DNA of 64,000 nt. Origin: Streptomyces bottropensis ATCC 25435 (GTDB lineage: Bacteria > Actinomycetota > Actinomycetes > Streptomycetales > Streptomycetaceae). Shown here one piece after another: positions 7,460 to 14,621 of the stretch; position 1 is the first letter of the stretch; every line of letters starts with the position of its first letter. The notes beneath the pieces were generated by a model. The model was not told the DNA's origin. It did no database searches and saw nothing but the letters and a program-made list of their open reading frames with translations. The DNA lies in contig NZ_KB911581.1 in the NCBI RefSeq assembly GCF_000383595.1, positions 7,833,519-7,897,518 on the forward strand, written 5' to 3'. The translations under genes were made by a program, and so were the position numbers.

Positions 7460-8254
7460 ATGATGGAACTCCTCGTCGGGAGCTTGGTCTCCGGCGTCAT
7501 ACAGGCGATGGCCTCCGACGGATGGGCAACCTTCCGTACGCGCATCGCCGACACTCTCGGCGACACCAGCGACGAGCGCGCGGACCTCTCCGCCGCCTTG
7601 GACGAGCACCACGGCGACGTCATCGCAGGCAACAAGCACCTCGTGCGGTCAAGGCTGAACGTCATGTTGCGTTCATACGCCGCCGCGCACCCCGACGACG
7701 CGGCTGACACGTTCGAGCTCTTGGTGGAGATGCTGCCAGGCACCACCACCGTCACCAACGACCACAGCACCAGGACCGGCAACGTCTCGAACTCCAACGT
7801 GCTCGGCAGCGGCGCCCAGCAGGCCACGGGCAACGGCAACATCCAGGGCGCGGGCAGCGCGTACGCGGGAGCCCGCGGCAAGGCCAGGGTGGACAACCGC
7901 CAAGACAACCGCCAAGACAACCGCCAAGACAACCGCAGCTCGGTCAAGAACGGAGGCTCAGGGTGGCCGGCGGTCGCCCTGATCGCTGTCCTTACCGTCG
8001 CGGCTGTCTTCGTCATCATGTCGCTGATCGGTGCGACCGGCGGCGACGAGGAGGACGGCGCTGTCAAGACGTGCGGGCAGTGGCTGCGCCTCCCGACCGA
8101 TGAGGCGAACTCGGTTGCCCGAGACATCGCCCTGCGCCTCGGCAACCAAGAAGCGGCCCGTAGCGCGTGGATCGTGCAGAACACTCAGTACGAGTGCAAC
8201 GGCGTGGAGGATAAGCTCCTTACCGACGTCCTGGCCCCCCGGACCACGCAGTGA
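7460..8254 (+). CDS. Element cargo: single-pass membrane protein with DNRQ repeats, 264 aa
   Basis: Not recognised. Residues 1-92 form an alpha-helical domain (LVGSLVSGVIQAMASDGW..., like small N-terminal domains seen in actinobacterial conflict proteins). Residues 95-140 are Gly/Asn/Ser-rich (GNVSNSNVLGSGAQQATGNGN). Residues 145-158 are DNRQ repeats, residues 169-191 a membrane span (WPAVALIAVLTVAAVFVIMSLIG), and residues 192-264 an acidic, probably exported tail with two cysteines (C205, C246) that could form a disulfide. The ATG at 7460 follows GAAAGGGA. It is convergent with the integrase and lies where element cargo usually sits. A role in phage defence or element maintenance is inference from position only. 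Confidence 0.75.
   Translation: MMELLVGSLVSGVIQAMASDGWATFRTRIADTLGDTSDERADLSAALDEHHGDVIAGNKHLVRSRLNVMLRSYAAAHPDDAADTFELLVEMLPGTTTVTNDHSTRTGNVSNSNVLGSGAQQATGNGNIQGAGSAYAGARGKARVDNRQDNRQDNRQDNRSSVKNGGSGWPAVALIAVLTVAAVFVIMSLIGATGGDEEDGAVKTCGQWLRLPTDEANSVARDIALRLGNQEAARSAWIVQNTQYECNGVEDKLLTDVLAPRTTQ
7892..7936 (+). repeat. 12-bp tandem repeat in the cargo gene
   Basis: GACAACCGCCAA is repeated exactly at 7892, 7904 and 7916 with a partial fourth copy at 7928-7936. It encodes a (DNRQ)n linker just before the membrane span. The copies are identical, indicating recent expansion. Confidence 0.9.
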
Positions 8255-8299
8255 CACCCGTCTGAGCCGCACGCGCCACCGCACTACCTGATCACCTCA

Positions 8300-8330
8300 G
8301 AGCCCGCCCGGACCCCTTCCGGGCGGGCTC
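8300..8330. terminator. Bidirectional terminator between cargo and integrase
   Basis: GAGCCCGCCCGGA (8300-8312) and TCCGGGCGGGCTC (8318-8330) form a perfect 13-bp stem with a 5-nt loop between two convergent genes. Confidence 0.85.
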
Positions 8331-8367
8331 TCGCGCGTGGCGATGTCCACCCCGAGGCTTATCCTTT

Positions 8368-9603
8368 TTACGGTGAGCCGTCGTCCACCTTCCAGATGAG
8401 ACTGTCGACTTGTCCAGCGATACCTGTTCGGACCGAGTCGACCATGTGCTGATTGCGAGCGGCCATAGCGGTTGTGGACCAGCCCATGAGGCCCATAACT
8501 GCGCGCTCGGGTACTCCGAGTATGAGCAGCACGGTGGCGGCCGTGTGGCGCGCATCGTGCAGACGCCCGTCACGAACCTTCGCTTCGGCCAGGAGGGCCT
8601 TCCACTCAGCCCAGTCCCGACGGTGGGACGGACTACGGCCGTGTTCATCTGGGAAGACCAACCTGTTCTCTTCCCATCGTTTGCCGGCCGTCGTTCGTTC
8701 CTCTTCCTGCGCCTTGAAGTGAGCACGGAGTAGGTCGACCAGTTGTTCAGGGAGACCGACGGCGCGGCGGCCGGCGCGCGATTTGGTGGTGGACAACTCC
8801 GGGTTCGTGCGGCGCCTCTCGGGGCAGTACCCGGCAGTCTTACGCCCACAGGGAGCCATGCATCCATGGGCGTACTGCGGCCGGTGACGACTACGCCGAA
8901 CTATGAGGAACCCACTGTCAAGGTCTACGTCCTCCCACCTGAGACCAAGCACTTCCCCTTGGCGCAGCCCAAGGGCGAGGGCTACGGCCCAGCGGGCGGA
9001 GTTGCGGTGTTGGTCAGCGGCCTTGAGCAACCGCTGTACCTCTTGGACGGTGTAGGGCTCCACCTCGTACTCCCCCGTTTTCGGCGCCTTGGCCAACTGA
9101 ACGGGGTTCTTGCCGAGATGCCCGCGCCGTACGGCCTCATTGAGGGCGGTGCGGAGGGTTCGGTGCACCTGATGAGCGGTCGCGGGCTTGCTGCCGTTGG
9201 CCTGCATCTTGGCGTAGAACACCTCGATGTGCTCGGGCTTGAGCCTGTCAAGACGGTGGGCCCCCAAGCCGGGGATCAGGTGCTTCCGCACGGCGACGCC
9301 GTACCCGACCATCGTGTTGTCGTTGACGGCGAGGGGCGCAACGTTCTCGATCCAGTGCGTCAGCCACGCCTTGACCGTCCACGCTTTGCCGGGCTTCCGC
9401 ACGGTCTTGGCGTCGCGCTGCTTCTCCAACTCACGTACGGCGGCCGTTACCTCAGCGCGGGTCTTGCGTTCGACGTGACGGCGATCCGGGGTGCCGTCGT
9501 CGCGGATGCCGACGGTGACGCGGCCGTGCCACTTACCGTCTTTGCCCAGGTAGATCGAGCTACGGCCGTTGGGCTGTCGAGTGCGCTTCTGTTCTTCTGC
9601 CAC
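8368..9603 (-). CDS. int: Tyrosine integrase with catalytic Tyr replaced by Asn, 411 aa
   Basis: Site-specific recombinase of the element. An N-terminal arm-binding region is followed by a core-binding domain (about 75-165) and the catalytic domain. Arg is present in LGLRQGE (R214), Lys in TTKSRAGRR (K274), HxxR in LHDARHT (H349, R352), and W375 fills the His/Trp box in GWSTTAM. The nucleophile should be Tyr in the motif AxRYQHM; here the motif reads AARNQHM, and residue 384 is Asn, codon AAT at 8454-8452 on the minus strand. One T-to-A change from TAT explains it. Otherwise full length with no frameshift. It probably binds att DNA but cannot cut it. Confidence 0.92.
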   Translation of the reverse strand: MAEEQKRTRQPNGRSSIYLGKDGKWHGRVTVGIRDDGTPDRRHVERKTRAEVTAAVRELEKQRDAKTVRKPGKAWTVKAWLTHWIENVAPLAVNDNTMVGYGVAVRKHLIPGLGAHRLDRLKPEHIEVFYAKMQANGSKPATAHQVHRTLRTALNEAVRRGHLGKNPVQLAKAPKTGEYEVEPYTVQEVQRLLKAADQHRNSARWAVALALGLRQGEVLGLRWEDVDLDSGFLIVRRSRHRPQYAHGCMAPCGRKTAGYCPERRRTNPELSTTKSRAGRRAVGLPEQLVDLLRAHFKAQEEERTTAGKRWEENRLVFPDEHGRSPSHRRDWAEWKALLAEAKVRDGRLHDARHTAATVLLILGVPERAVMGLMGWSTTAMAARNQHMVDSVRTGIAGQVDSLIWKVDDGSP

Positions 9604-9687
9604 GGGCAGACTCCTGTTTTCGGGTGTCGGGATGGAGACCGGGGCGGCGCGCTGTCCTGTCCGGGAGTGCCGTCGCCCCAGGCATCG

Positions 9688-9915
9688 TCAAGCGGCTCGT
9701 TGTGCGGTACGGAGACGGGTCGCGTACGCAGTCGGTGCGTCGACCGGAACCCGGCGGAGCCCGCCGACCATGACGGACTCCAGTTCGCCGGTGCGGATGA
9801 GGGCGAAGCAGGTAGTTCGGCCGATGCGCAGTCGGCGGGCGGCCTCTTCGACCTTGAGGAAAACGAGGGTCGGGTCGTCGTCGATGGGGGCGGCGGGGGT
9901 GGCGTGCTCGTCCAA
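9688..9915 (-). CDS. xis: Excisionase / helix-turn-helix protein, 75 aa
   Basis: Small MerR-like helix-turn-helix protein of the AICE excisionase type: FLKVEEAARRLRIGRTTCFALIRTGELESVMVGG gives the helix-turn-helix plus wing, followed by RRVPVDAPTAYATRL. It lies 84 bp upstream of the integrase on the same strand, the usual xis-int order, and is presumably co-transcribed with it. In pSAM2-like elements such proteins bend att DNA and steer recombination toward excision. With the partner integrase apparently inactive, this gene may persist only as a DNA-binding protein. Confidence 0.85.
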   Translation of the reverse strand: MDEHATPAAPIDDDPTLVFLKVEEAARRLRIGRTTCFALIRTGELESVMVGGLRRVPVDAPTAYATRLRTAQRAA

Positions 9916-10251
9916 AGCTCACTCCTGTGTGCTGGGTTCCTGAGCAGGTGCCGCCGCACAAACCGCAAAATCCGCAGAAACAGCGGAGACGTCCACTGAC
10001 CTGGGGCGATGCGGTGCGCGGGTGGCGGCGGGGGGTGCCCCGCAGAAATCCGCGATATTCCGCAAAAATCAGCGGCATCCGGCGGGCGGCTCTGGCCGGT
10101 GGGGCGCGGCTCGGTTTTTTGCGGAATATCGCGGGATTGCGCGGCGGGGCCCCGCGGCGAGGTGGTGCGGGGCCCCGTCGCAGGTCAGCGGGGTGCTGGG
10201 GGTTATTGCGGATTTTGCGGTTTGTGCGGGCGGGGTCGCACGGTTGCGGCC
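9916..10251. other. Origin-like region with nested inverted repeats
   Basis: No gene is supported. A perfect 23-bp inverted repeat (9954-9976 with 10207-10229; CCGCACAAACCGCAAAATC...) encloses a perfect 19-bp inverted repeat (10050-10068 with 10116-10134; CCGCGATATTCCGCAAAAA). Each arm contains the repeated unit CCGCAAAA, with further copies between them (CCGCAGAAA at 10040-10048). The A-rich iterons stand out in DNA of about 75% GC, and the region lies between xis and a replication gene. This is the position and structure expected of a replication origin, but it has not been shown to be one. Confidence 0.55.
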
Positions 10252-11227
10252 CTAAGCTCCGGAGTCCCGCAGGGCGGGGTGCACCTGCATGCGGGGCGCC
10301 GGTGGGCGTCCGCGCTTACCGGTGCGCTCCGGCTGGTAGCTGCGTAGGTATCCGTGGTCTTCCAGTAGGGCGAGGGCCGGTTCGAGGTCGGCGACGGTGG
10401 GGACCTCGGAGCGGGACAGGACGGTGAAGACGTCTCGCCGGCTGACGTCCTGCCATCCGTTGTCCCGCAGCGCGTCCAGCACTGCGGGCCCGGCCGAGGA
10501 CCGGGTCGGCGCCCATGACGTCGAACACGGCCAGGGCGTGGGCGGTGTAGTACTCCCCCAGTTCGATGGCCGCGCGCATGGTGGCTTCCGGGACCGGGTG
10601 CGCGTAGCCCTCTCCGAGGTGTTCGGCGAGGTGCAGCAGCGCGGCCATGCGTGCGGTGGCGCCGGCAAGTTTTCCGGCCCAGTTGGAGATGTGCCCCAGC
10701 GTGCCGTCACGTGCCTTGAGCTGGGGTTCGATGCGCTTCTGATAGGTGATCAGGGCCGCGTCGGCTTCCGGGCTGAGTTGGATGACGGCCGGGTCGGTCC
10801 ACTCCGCGAGGGACAGGGTGAGGTCGATGACCCGGGCGGTGTAGGTGGCGGCCGTCGTCTCCGGAACGGTGGCGGTGATGATCTCGCGTTCACCGACCGT
10901 GGACACGGGGAGGGAGTACAGGAAGCGGGCCAGCAGTCCGCGTCCCTCGAACCCCTTCACCTTGCCGATGTCGCGCAGTACGTCCGGCTGTACGGCGAGG
11001 CCGATGGTGAGGGCGGGGGCGTCGATGTACTCGCGGCGGGTCTGCCGGTTCACCCTGAGCCGGTCCCCGGCATGGCCTTTCAGGAAGACTTCCATGTTGG
11101 GGGCCCCGGAGTAGCGGCCGGCGATGATGACCTCAGGCAGCATCTCAGGCAGCCACACAGGTTGTAGCACCACGACGTCAGAGCGACGACCCGGCTCAAC
11201 CGCAGCTTGAGGCATGAGCAGTCCCAA
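10252..11227 (-). pseudogene. DUF3987 replication/primase-helicase gene, 5'-truncated and frameshifted
   Basis: The first 245 visible codons match the C-terminal half of DUF3987 proteins found in actinomycete plasmids and AICEs (AGRYSGAPNMEVFLKGHAGD, DAPALTIGLAVQPDVL, GFEGRGLLARFLYSLP). Near 10480-10500 the frame shifts: the expected continuation VLDALRDNGWQDVSRRDVFTVL is read in another frame and ends at 10252. The N-terminal part with the nucleotide-binding motif is missing, because the frame stops about 185 bp short of attR. The gene is therefore broken twice. It is transcribed toward xis and int. Confidence 0.8.
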
Positions 11228-11274
11228 CGTGTGATGAGCAGAAGGCCGTGTGCGGCCTCATGAACAGGCTGGGT

Positions 11275-11296
11275 CCGTCTCAGTTTCCGTCTCGTT
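11275..11296 (+). other. Putative integrase arm-type sites, right end
   Basis: CCGTCTCAGTT at 11275-11285 and CCGTCTCGTT at 11287-11296, direct orientation and 12-bp period, matching the pair at 6397-6419. They lie 116-137 bp inside attR, versus 64-86 bp inside attL for the left pair. Confidence 0.58.
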
Positions 11297-11411
11297 CATA
11301 GCCGCACACGGCCGTTCGCAGCCGTTCACCGCGCCTCATCGGATCCAACGTCCGTACGGGTCTGAACACTGACGAACGAGTCCGGATCGCCCCCTGGCCA
11401 GTCGGGACAAA

Positions 11412-11454
11412 CCTGCAAAGCGAGTTACGTGGGTTCGATTCCCGCCACGGCCTC
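11412..11454 (+). other. attR (partial tRNA-Cys copy)
   Basis: Second 43-bp att copy, identical to 6291-6333. It contains only the 3' half of a tRNA-Cys with no acceptor 5' strand or D arm, so it is not a second tRNA gene. Confidence 0.93.
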
Positions 11455-11466
11455 CAGCGCGATATG

Positions 11467-11495
11467 ACGGCCGACCGCTTCCAGCGGTCGGCCGT
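11467..11495 (+). terminator. Displaced original tRNA-Cys terminator
   Basis: ACGGCCGACCGCT (11467-11479), loop TCC, AGCGGTCGGCCGT (11483-11495), a perfect 13-bp stem followed by CTTCG. It lies 12 bp past attR, where the host terminator of tRNA-Cys would have been before integration. It can also serve as terminator of the convergent SUKH gene. Confidence 0.75.
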
Positions 11496-11513
11496 CTTCG
11501 TGTGGCCGGTGGT

Positions 11514-12137
11514 TCAGAGGCCCGCGCAGGCCTTGTTGCGCAGGGTCTCCACCCAGCACCCCGTGGCCGTCCCCTCGCGCTTCTCGCGGTGGAGGAGCCA
11601 GAGGGTGAAGGCCAGGGTGGAGAGGTCGGCGTCGAGAGGGCTCAGGGTCGACTCGGGCTCGCTCCAGTTGAGGATCGCGCCGGTGGTGCCGTCGACGACG
11701 AGGCTGCTGCCCTCGACGAAATGGCCCAGGCGGATCAAGTGGGCGGCTCTGTCCGGGAGTCGGCCGCGGACGGATTCGCCGGAGCACTGGTTCGCCCCGT
11801 ACTCGGCGAGCGTCGGCAGCGGGATGTCCGTGTCGAGCTGGAAGAAGCCGTGGTCCTCGGGCAGACCCATGTCCCGCAGGAAGCGGCGGGTCGGCTCGTG
11901 GGTGAGCGTGGCCGGGAAGTCGAAGTCCTCGAAGCGCCACACCCTGCTCTGGCCGAACTCCTCGTCGAGCAGTCGGGCGGGCAGGTCGAGCGCCAGTCCG
12001 GAGCGCGTGGCCGGTCCCCCGGTCAGCACCGCCAGGTCGTTCAGATCGTTCAGGTCGCTCAGATTGTTCAGGTCGTGCAGATCGTTCAGGTCGTTCAGGT
12101 CCGTCAGGCCCATTGTCCCCATCGTCATTGTGCTCAT
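11514..12137 (-). CDS. SUKH-4 family immunity protein, 207 aa
   Basis: SUKH-superfamily protein, the class that neutralises polymorphic or contact-dependent nuclease toxins. Recognisable SUKH-4 segments are TRRFLRDMGLPEDHGFFQLD, AAHLIRLGHFVEGSSLVVDG and STLAFTLWLLHREK. The ATG at 12137 follows GGGGGGAG; longer in-frame starts run through non-coding-like sequence. Residues 10-36 are a (DLN)n repeat from a 9-bp microsatellite, not part of the fold. No toxin gene is adjacent. The gene lies directly outside attR, so it is either an orphan immunity gene of the host or a neighbour carried with an earlier insertion. Confidence 0.82.
   Translation of the reverse strand: MSTMTMGTMGLTDLNDLNDLHDLNNLSDLNDLNDLAVLTGGPATRSGLALDLPARLLDEEFGQSRVWRFEDFDFPATLTHEPTRRFLRDMGLPEDHGFFQLDTDIPLPTLAEYGANQCSGESVRGRLPDRAAHLIRLGHFVEGSSLVVDGTTGAILNWSEPESTLSPLDADLSTLAFTLWLLHREKREGTATGCWVETLRNKACAGL
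12033..12110 (-). repeat. 9-bp microsatellite at the 5' end of the SUKH-4 gene
   Basis: About eight copies of GAYCTGAAC read in frame on the minus strand, encoding DLNDLNDLHDLNNLSDLNDL. Copies differ by single changes (GAT/GAC, CAC, AGC). Confidence 0.85.
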
Positions 12138-12305
12138 GGCTCCCCCCGGCACATGGTTCGCAGTGTGCGTCCCCCCGTGGGCGATCACGCGCCGCCGAGC
12201 GGTCGTCGTCCCCACTGTCGAGAACCATACGCCGCCCCACTGACAACGCCGGACGTACACGCGAACACGCACCTCAGGGGCTGTGCCGGGGCCGCCCCCG
12301 GGCCC

Positions 12306-14621
12306 CTAGGCCCCGGTCACCACCGCGGCCTGCGGCCGGATCGGCAGACGGTTCACGGGGCGTCCGGTGGCCGCCCGGACCGCCGCCGCGATGGCCGCCG
12401 GGGACGTGACCACCGGCACCGCGCTGGCCGCCTTCGCGCCGAAGGGGGCCACCACGTCCCGTTCCTCCACCAGCTTGACGATCTGGATGTCGGGGGCGTC
12501 CAGGGCGGTGGGCAGGGCGTAGCCGGTGAGGTCGGGGTGGCGGATGAGGCCCCGGGGGGTGCGGAGGTTCTCCGTGAGGGCCACGCCCACCCCCTGGGTG
12601 ACGCCGGCCTCGATGCGCGCGGCGAGCTGCGCCGGGTGGAGGATCCGGCCGACGTCCTGGGCGACGGCCAGCTCCACGACCCGTACGGACCCGAGTTCGA
12701 TGTCGACGTCCACGACCGCGCGGATCGCGCAGAACGCCAGGCCCACGAACGCGTCGCCCTGGCCGGCCTCGTCCAGCGGCTCGGTGGGGTGCGGGCGGCA
12801 CTGGGCGGTGGCCCAGAGTTCCTTGCCGTCCATCGCCTCCGCGACCGTGGTCGACAGGACCCCGTCGTACGACGTGATCTTGCCGTCGGTGATCTGCAGC
12901 AGTTCCGTGGACATGCCGAACTTGTGGGCCAGGGGCTGGAGGAGCTGGGTGCGGACCATCTTGGCCGCGCGTTCCACCGCGCCGCCCGAGACCCAGGTGT
13001 GACGGCCCCGGCAGCTCGGGCCGGCCGGGGGCTGGTCGGTGTCGACCTGGGCGATGTGGACCTCGTCGATGCCCAGGGTCTCCTGGACGATCTGCCGGGC
13101 GAGGGTGGAGAAGCCCTGGCCGGTGTCGACGGCCGCGCACAGGACCGTCGCGATGCCGTCGTGGACCTTCACGGTGGCCGTGGAGACCTCGTCCGCGCCC
13201 TCGGCGCCGAGCATGTGGACCATGCCGAGGCCGTAGCCGACCCCTCGGCGTACGGCACCCGGCTCGCCCGCGCCCTCGGGGCCACCGGGCAGCAGCCACT
13301 CGTCCTCGGGGGTGTCCTTGGGCAGCGCCGGGAGCGGGAACTCCTGGACGGCCTGGAGGAGTTCGGCGACCGGGGCCGGGCAGGTCACGGACTGGCCCGT
13401 CGGCAGCACGTCGCCGGTGGACATCACGTTGCGCATGCGCAGTTCCGCCGGGTCGATGCCCAGCTTCCTGGCGAGCTTGTCCATCTGGGCCTCGTACGCG
13501 GCGCAGACCTGCATCGCGCCCTCGCCGCGCACATGGCCGGAGGGCGGGTTGTTGGTGCGGACCGCCCAGCCCTCGATGAAGGCGTTGGGGATGACGTAGG
13601 GGCCGCAGGCGAACGAGACGGCGGCGGCCAGCGCCTCCGAGGAGGTGTCGGCGTAGGCGCCCGCGTCGAGCAGGATCTGCGCCTCGACCTTGATCAGCTT
13701 GCCCTCGGCGTCCGCGTGGTGACGGTAGCGCAGGAGGGTGGGGTGCCGGTGGGCGTGGCCGAGGAAGGACTCCTCGCGGGTGGCAGTCAGCTTGACCGGG
13801 CAGCCCGTCTTCAGGGCGAGCAGGCCGAGCGGGAGCTGGAAGCCCTGGTCCTCACGGTCGGCGGTGGCGCCCGGGACACCGGTGACGACGATCTTCACGC
13901 GGTCGGGGGCCAGGCCGTAGCAGGCGGCGGCCGCGTCGCGGTCGGTGTGCGGGTCGGTGGAGGCCACGTACAGCTCGACGCCGCCGTCGGGGCGGGGCAC
14001 GGCGAGGCCGGCCTCGGCGCCGACGGGGGCCGGGTCCGCGCGGCCGATGCGGTACTGGCCCTCGACGACGATCTCGCCGGACGCGTTCGGGTCGCCGTGG
14101 CGCAGCGGGATGTGGCGGATGAGGTTGCCGTCGGGGTGGAGGGGCTCGGCCTCGAAGGCCTGCTCCGGGTCGATCACCGGGTCGAGCACCTCGTACTCGA
14201 CGATGACGGCGGCGGCGGCCATCCGCGCGGTGTCCGGGTGGTCGGCTGCGACGGCCGCGATGGGCTCGCCGTGGTGGCGGACGACCTCGGAGGCGAACAG
14301 GGGCCGGTCGGCCTTGCCGCGGCCGTGCAGGGCGACGCCCGGCACGTCCTCGTGCGTGATGACGGCCCGCACGCCGGGCATCTCGCTCGCGTGGGACGTG
14401 TCGATGGACACGATCCGCGCGTGCGGGTGCGGCGAGCGGAGCACGGCGGCCCACAGCAGGCCCTCGGCCCACAGGTCGGCCGCGTACGGGAAGGTGCCCT
14501 CGGACTTGGCCCGGGAGTCGGCGGACGGCAGGGACACGCCCAGGCCGTGCGGCAACTGCTCGGGGGCGGCCGCGGTCTCGCCGGGGCCCATGGGCGCCGC
14601 GATGACGGTTTCGTTGCTCAC
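12306..14621 (-). CDS. Molybdenum hydroxylase large (Mo) subunit, 771 aa
   Basis: Xanthine dehydrogenase/CO dehydrogenase-family Mo-cofactor subunit. The hammerhead domain (ADLWAEGLLWAAVLRSPHPHARI, FASEVVRHHGEPIAAVAADH) is followed by the Mo-binding domains (AAVDTGQGFSTLARQIVQETL, NNPPSGHVRGEGAMQ). The family motif GVGE near the C-terminus, whose Glu is the general base at the Mo site, is replaced: PFGAKAASAVPVV aligns where PFGAKGVGEPPTI is expected. RGFGxPQ is RGEGAMQ, and the usual substrate-side HxxLEP region reads ADPAPVGAEAG. The GTG at 14621 overlaps the Fe-S subunit stop (GTGA). Substrate unknown; activity as a normal hydroxylase is doubtful. Confidence 0.85.
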   Translation of the reverse strand: MSNETVIAAPMGPGETAAAPEQLPHGLGVSLPSADSRAKSEGTFPYAADLWAEGLLWAAVLRSPHPHARIVSIDTSHASEMPGVRAVITHEDVPGVALHGRGKADRPLFASEVVRHHGEPIAAVAADHPDTARMAAAAVIVEYEVLDPVIDPEQAFEAEPLHPDGNLIRHIPLRHGDPNASGEIVVEGQYRIGRADPAPVGAEAGLAVPRPDGGVELYVASTDPHTDRDAAAACYGLAPDRVKIVVTGVPGATADREDQGFQLPLGLLALKTGCPVKLTATREESFLGHAHRHPTLLRYRHHADAEGKLIKVEAQILLDAGAYADTSSEALAAAVSFACGPYVIPNAFIEGWAVRTNNPPSGHVRGEGAMQVCAAYEAQMDKLARKLGIDPAELRMRNVMSTGDVLPTGQSVTCPAPVAELLQAVQEFPLPALPKDTPEDEWLLPGGPEGAGEPGAVRRGVGYGLGMVHMLGAEGADEVSTATVKVHDGIATVLCAAVDTGQGFSTLARQIVQETLGIDEVHIAQVDTDQPPAGPSCRGRHTWVSGGAVERAAKMVRTQLLQPLAHKFGMSTELLQITDGKITSYDGVLSTTVAEAMDGKELWATAQCRPHPTEPLDEAGQGDAFVGLAFCAIRAVVDVDIELGSVRVVELAVAQDVGRILHPAQLAARIEAGVTQGVGVALTENLRTPRGLIRHPDLTGYALPTALDAPDIQIVKLVEERDVVAPFGAKAASAVPVVTSPAAIAAAVRAATGRPVNRLPIRPQAAVVTGA

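Larger units (their letters stand above)
6291..11454. mobile_element. 5.1-kb integrative element in tRNA-Cys, decayed
   Basis: A 43-bp perfect direct repeat (6291-6333 and 11412-11454) brackets 5121 bp containing a tyrosine integrase, an excisionase, a DUF3987 replication-gene remnant and an unrelated membrane-protein gene. The arrangement rep-xis-int on one strand beside a tRNA target resembles actinomycete integrative and conjugative elements of the pSAM2 type, but no FtsK-like transfer gene is present. The integrase lacks its catalytic Tyr and the rep gene is broken, so the element is probably fixed in place. It is also less GC-rich than the host, especially around 6950-7350. Confidence 0.88.

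Noticed and set aside
7780..7860. Amyloid signalling or RHIM-like motif in the cargo protein's Gly/Asn-rich middle
   Set aside because: The stretch is suggestive but does not fit a known motif closely, so I did not call it.
10009..10347. ORFs across the origin-like region
   Set aside because: They read through perfect inverted repeats with no gene-like composition; nothing supports translation.
11412..11454. Second tRNA-Cys at the right end of the element
   Set aside because: Only the 3' half is present; there is no acceptor 5' strand or D arm. It is attR.
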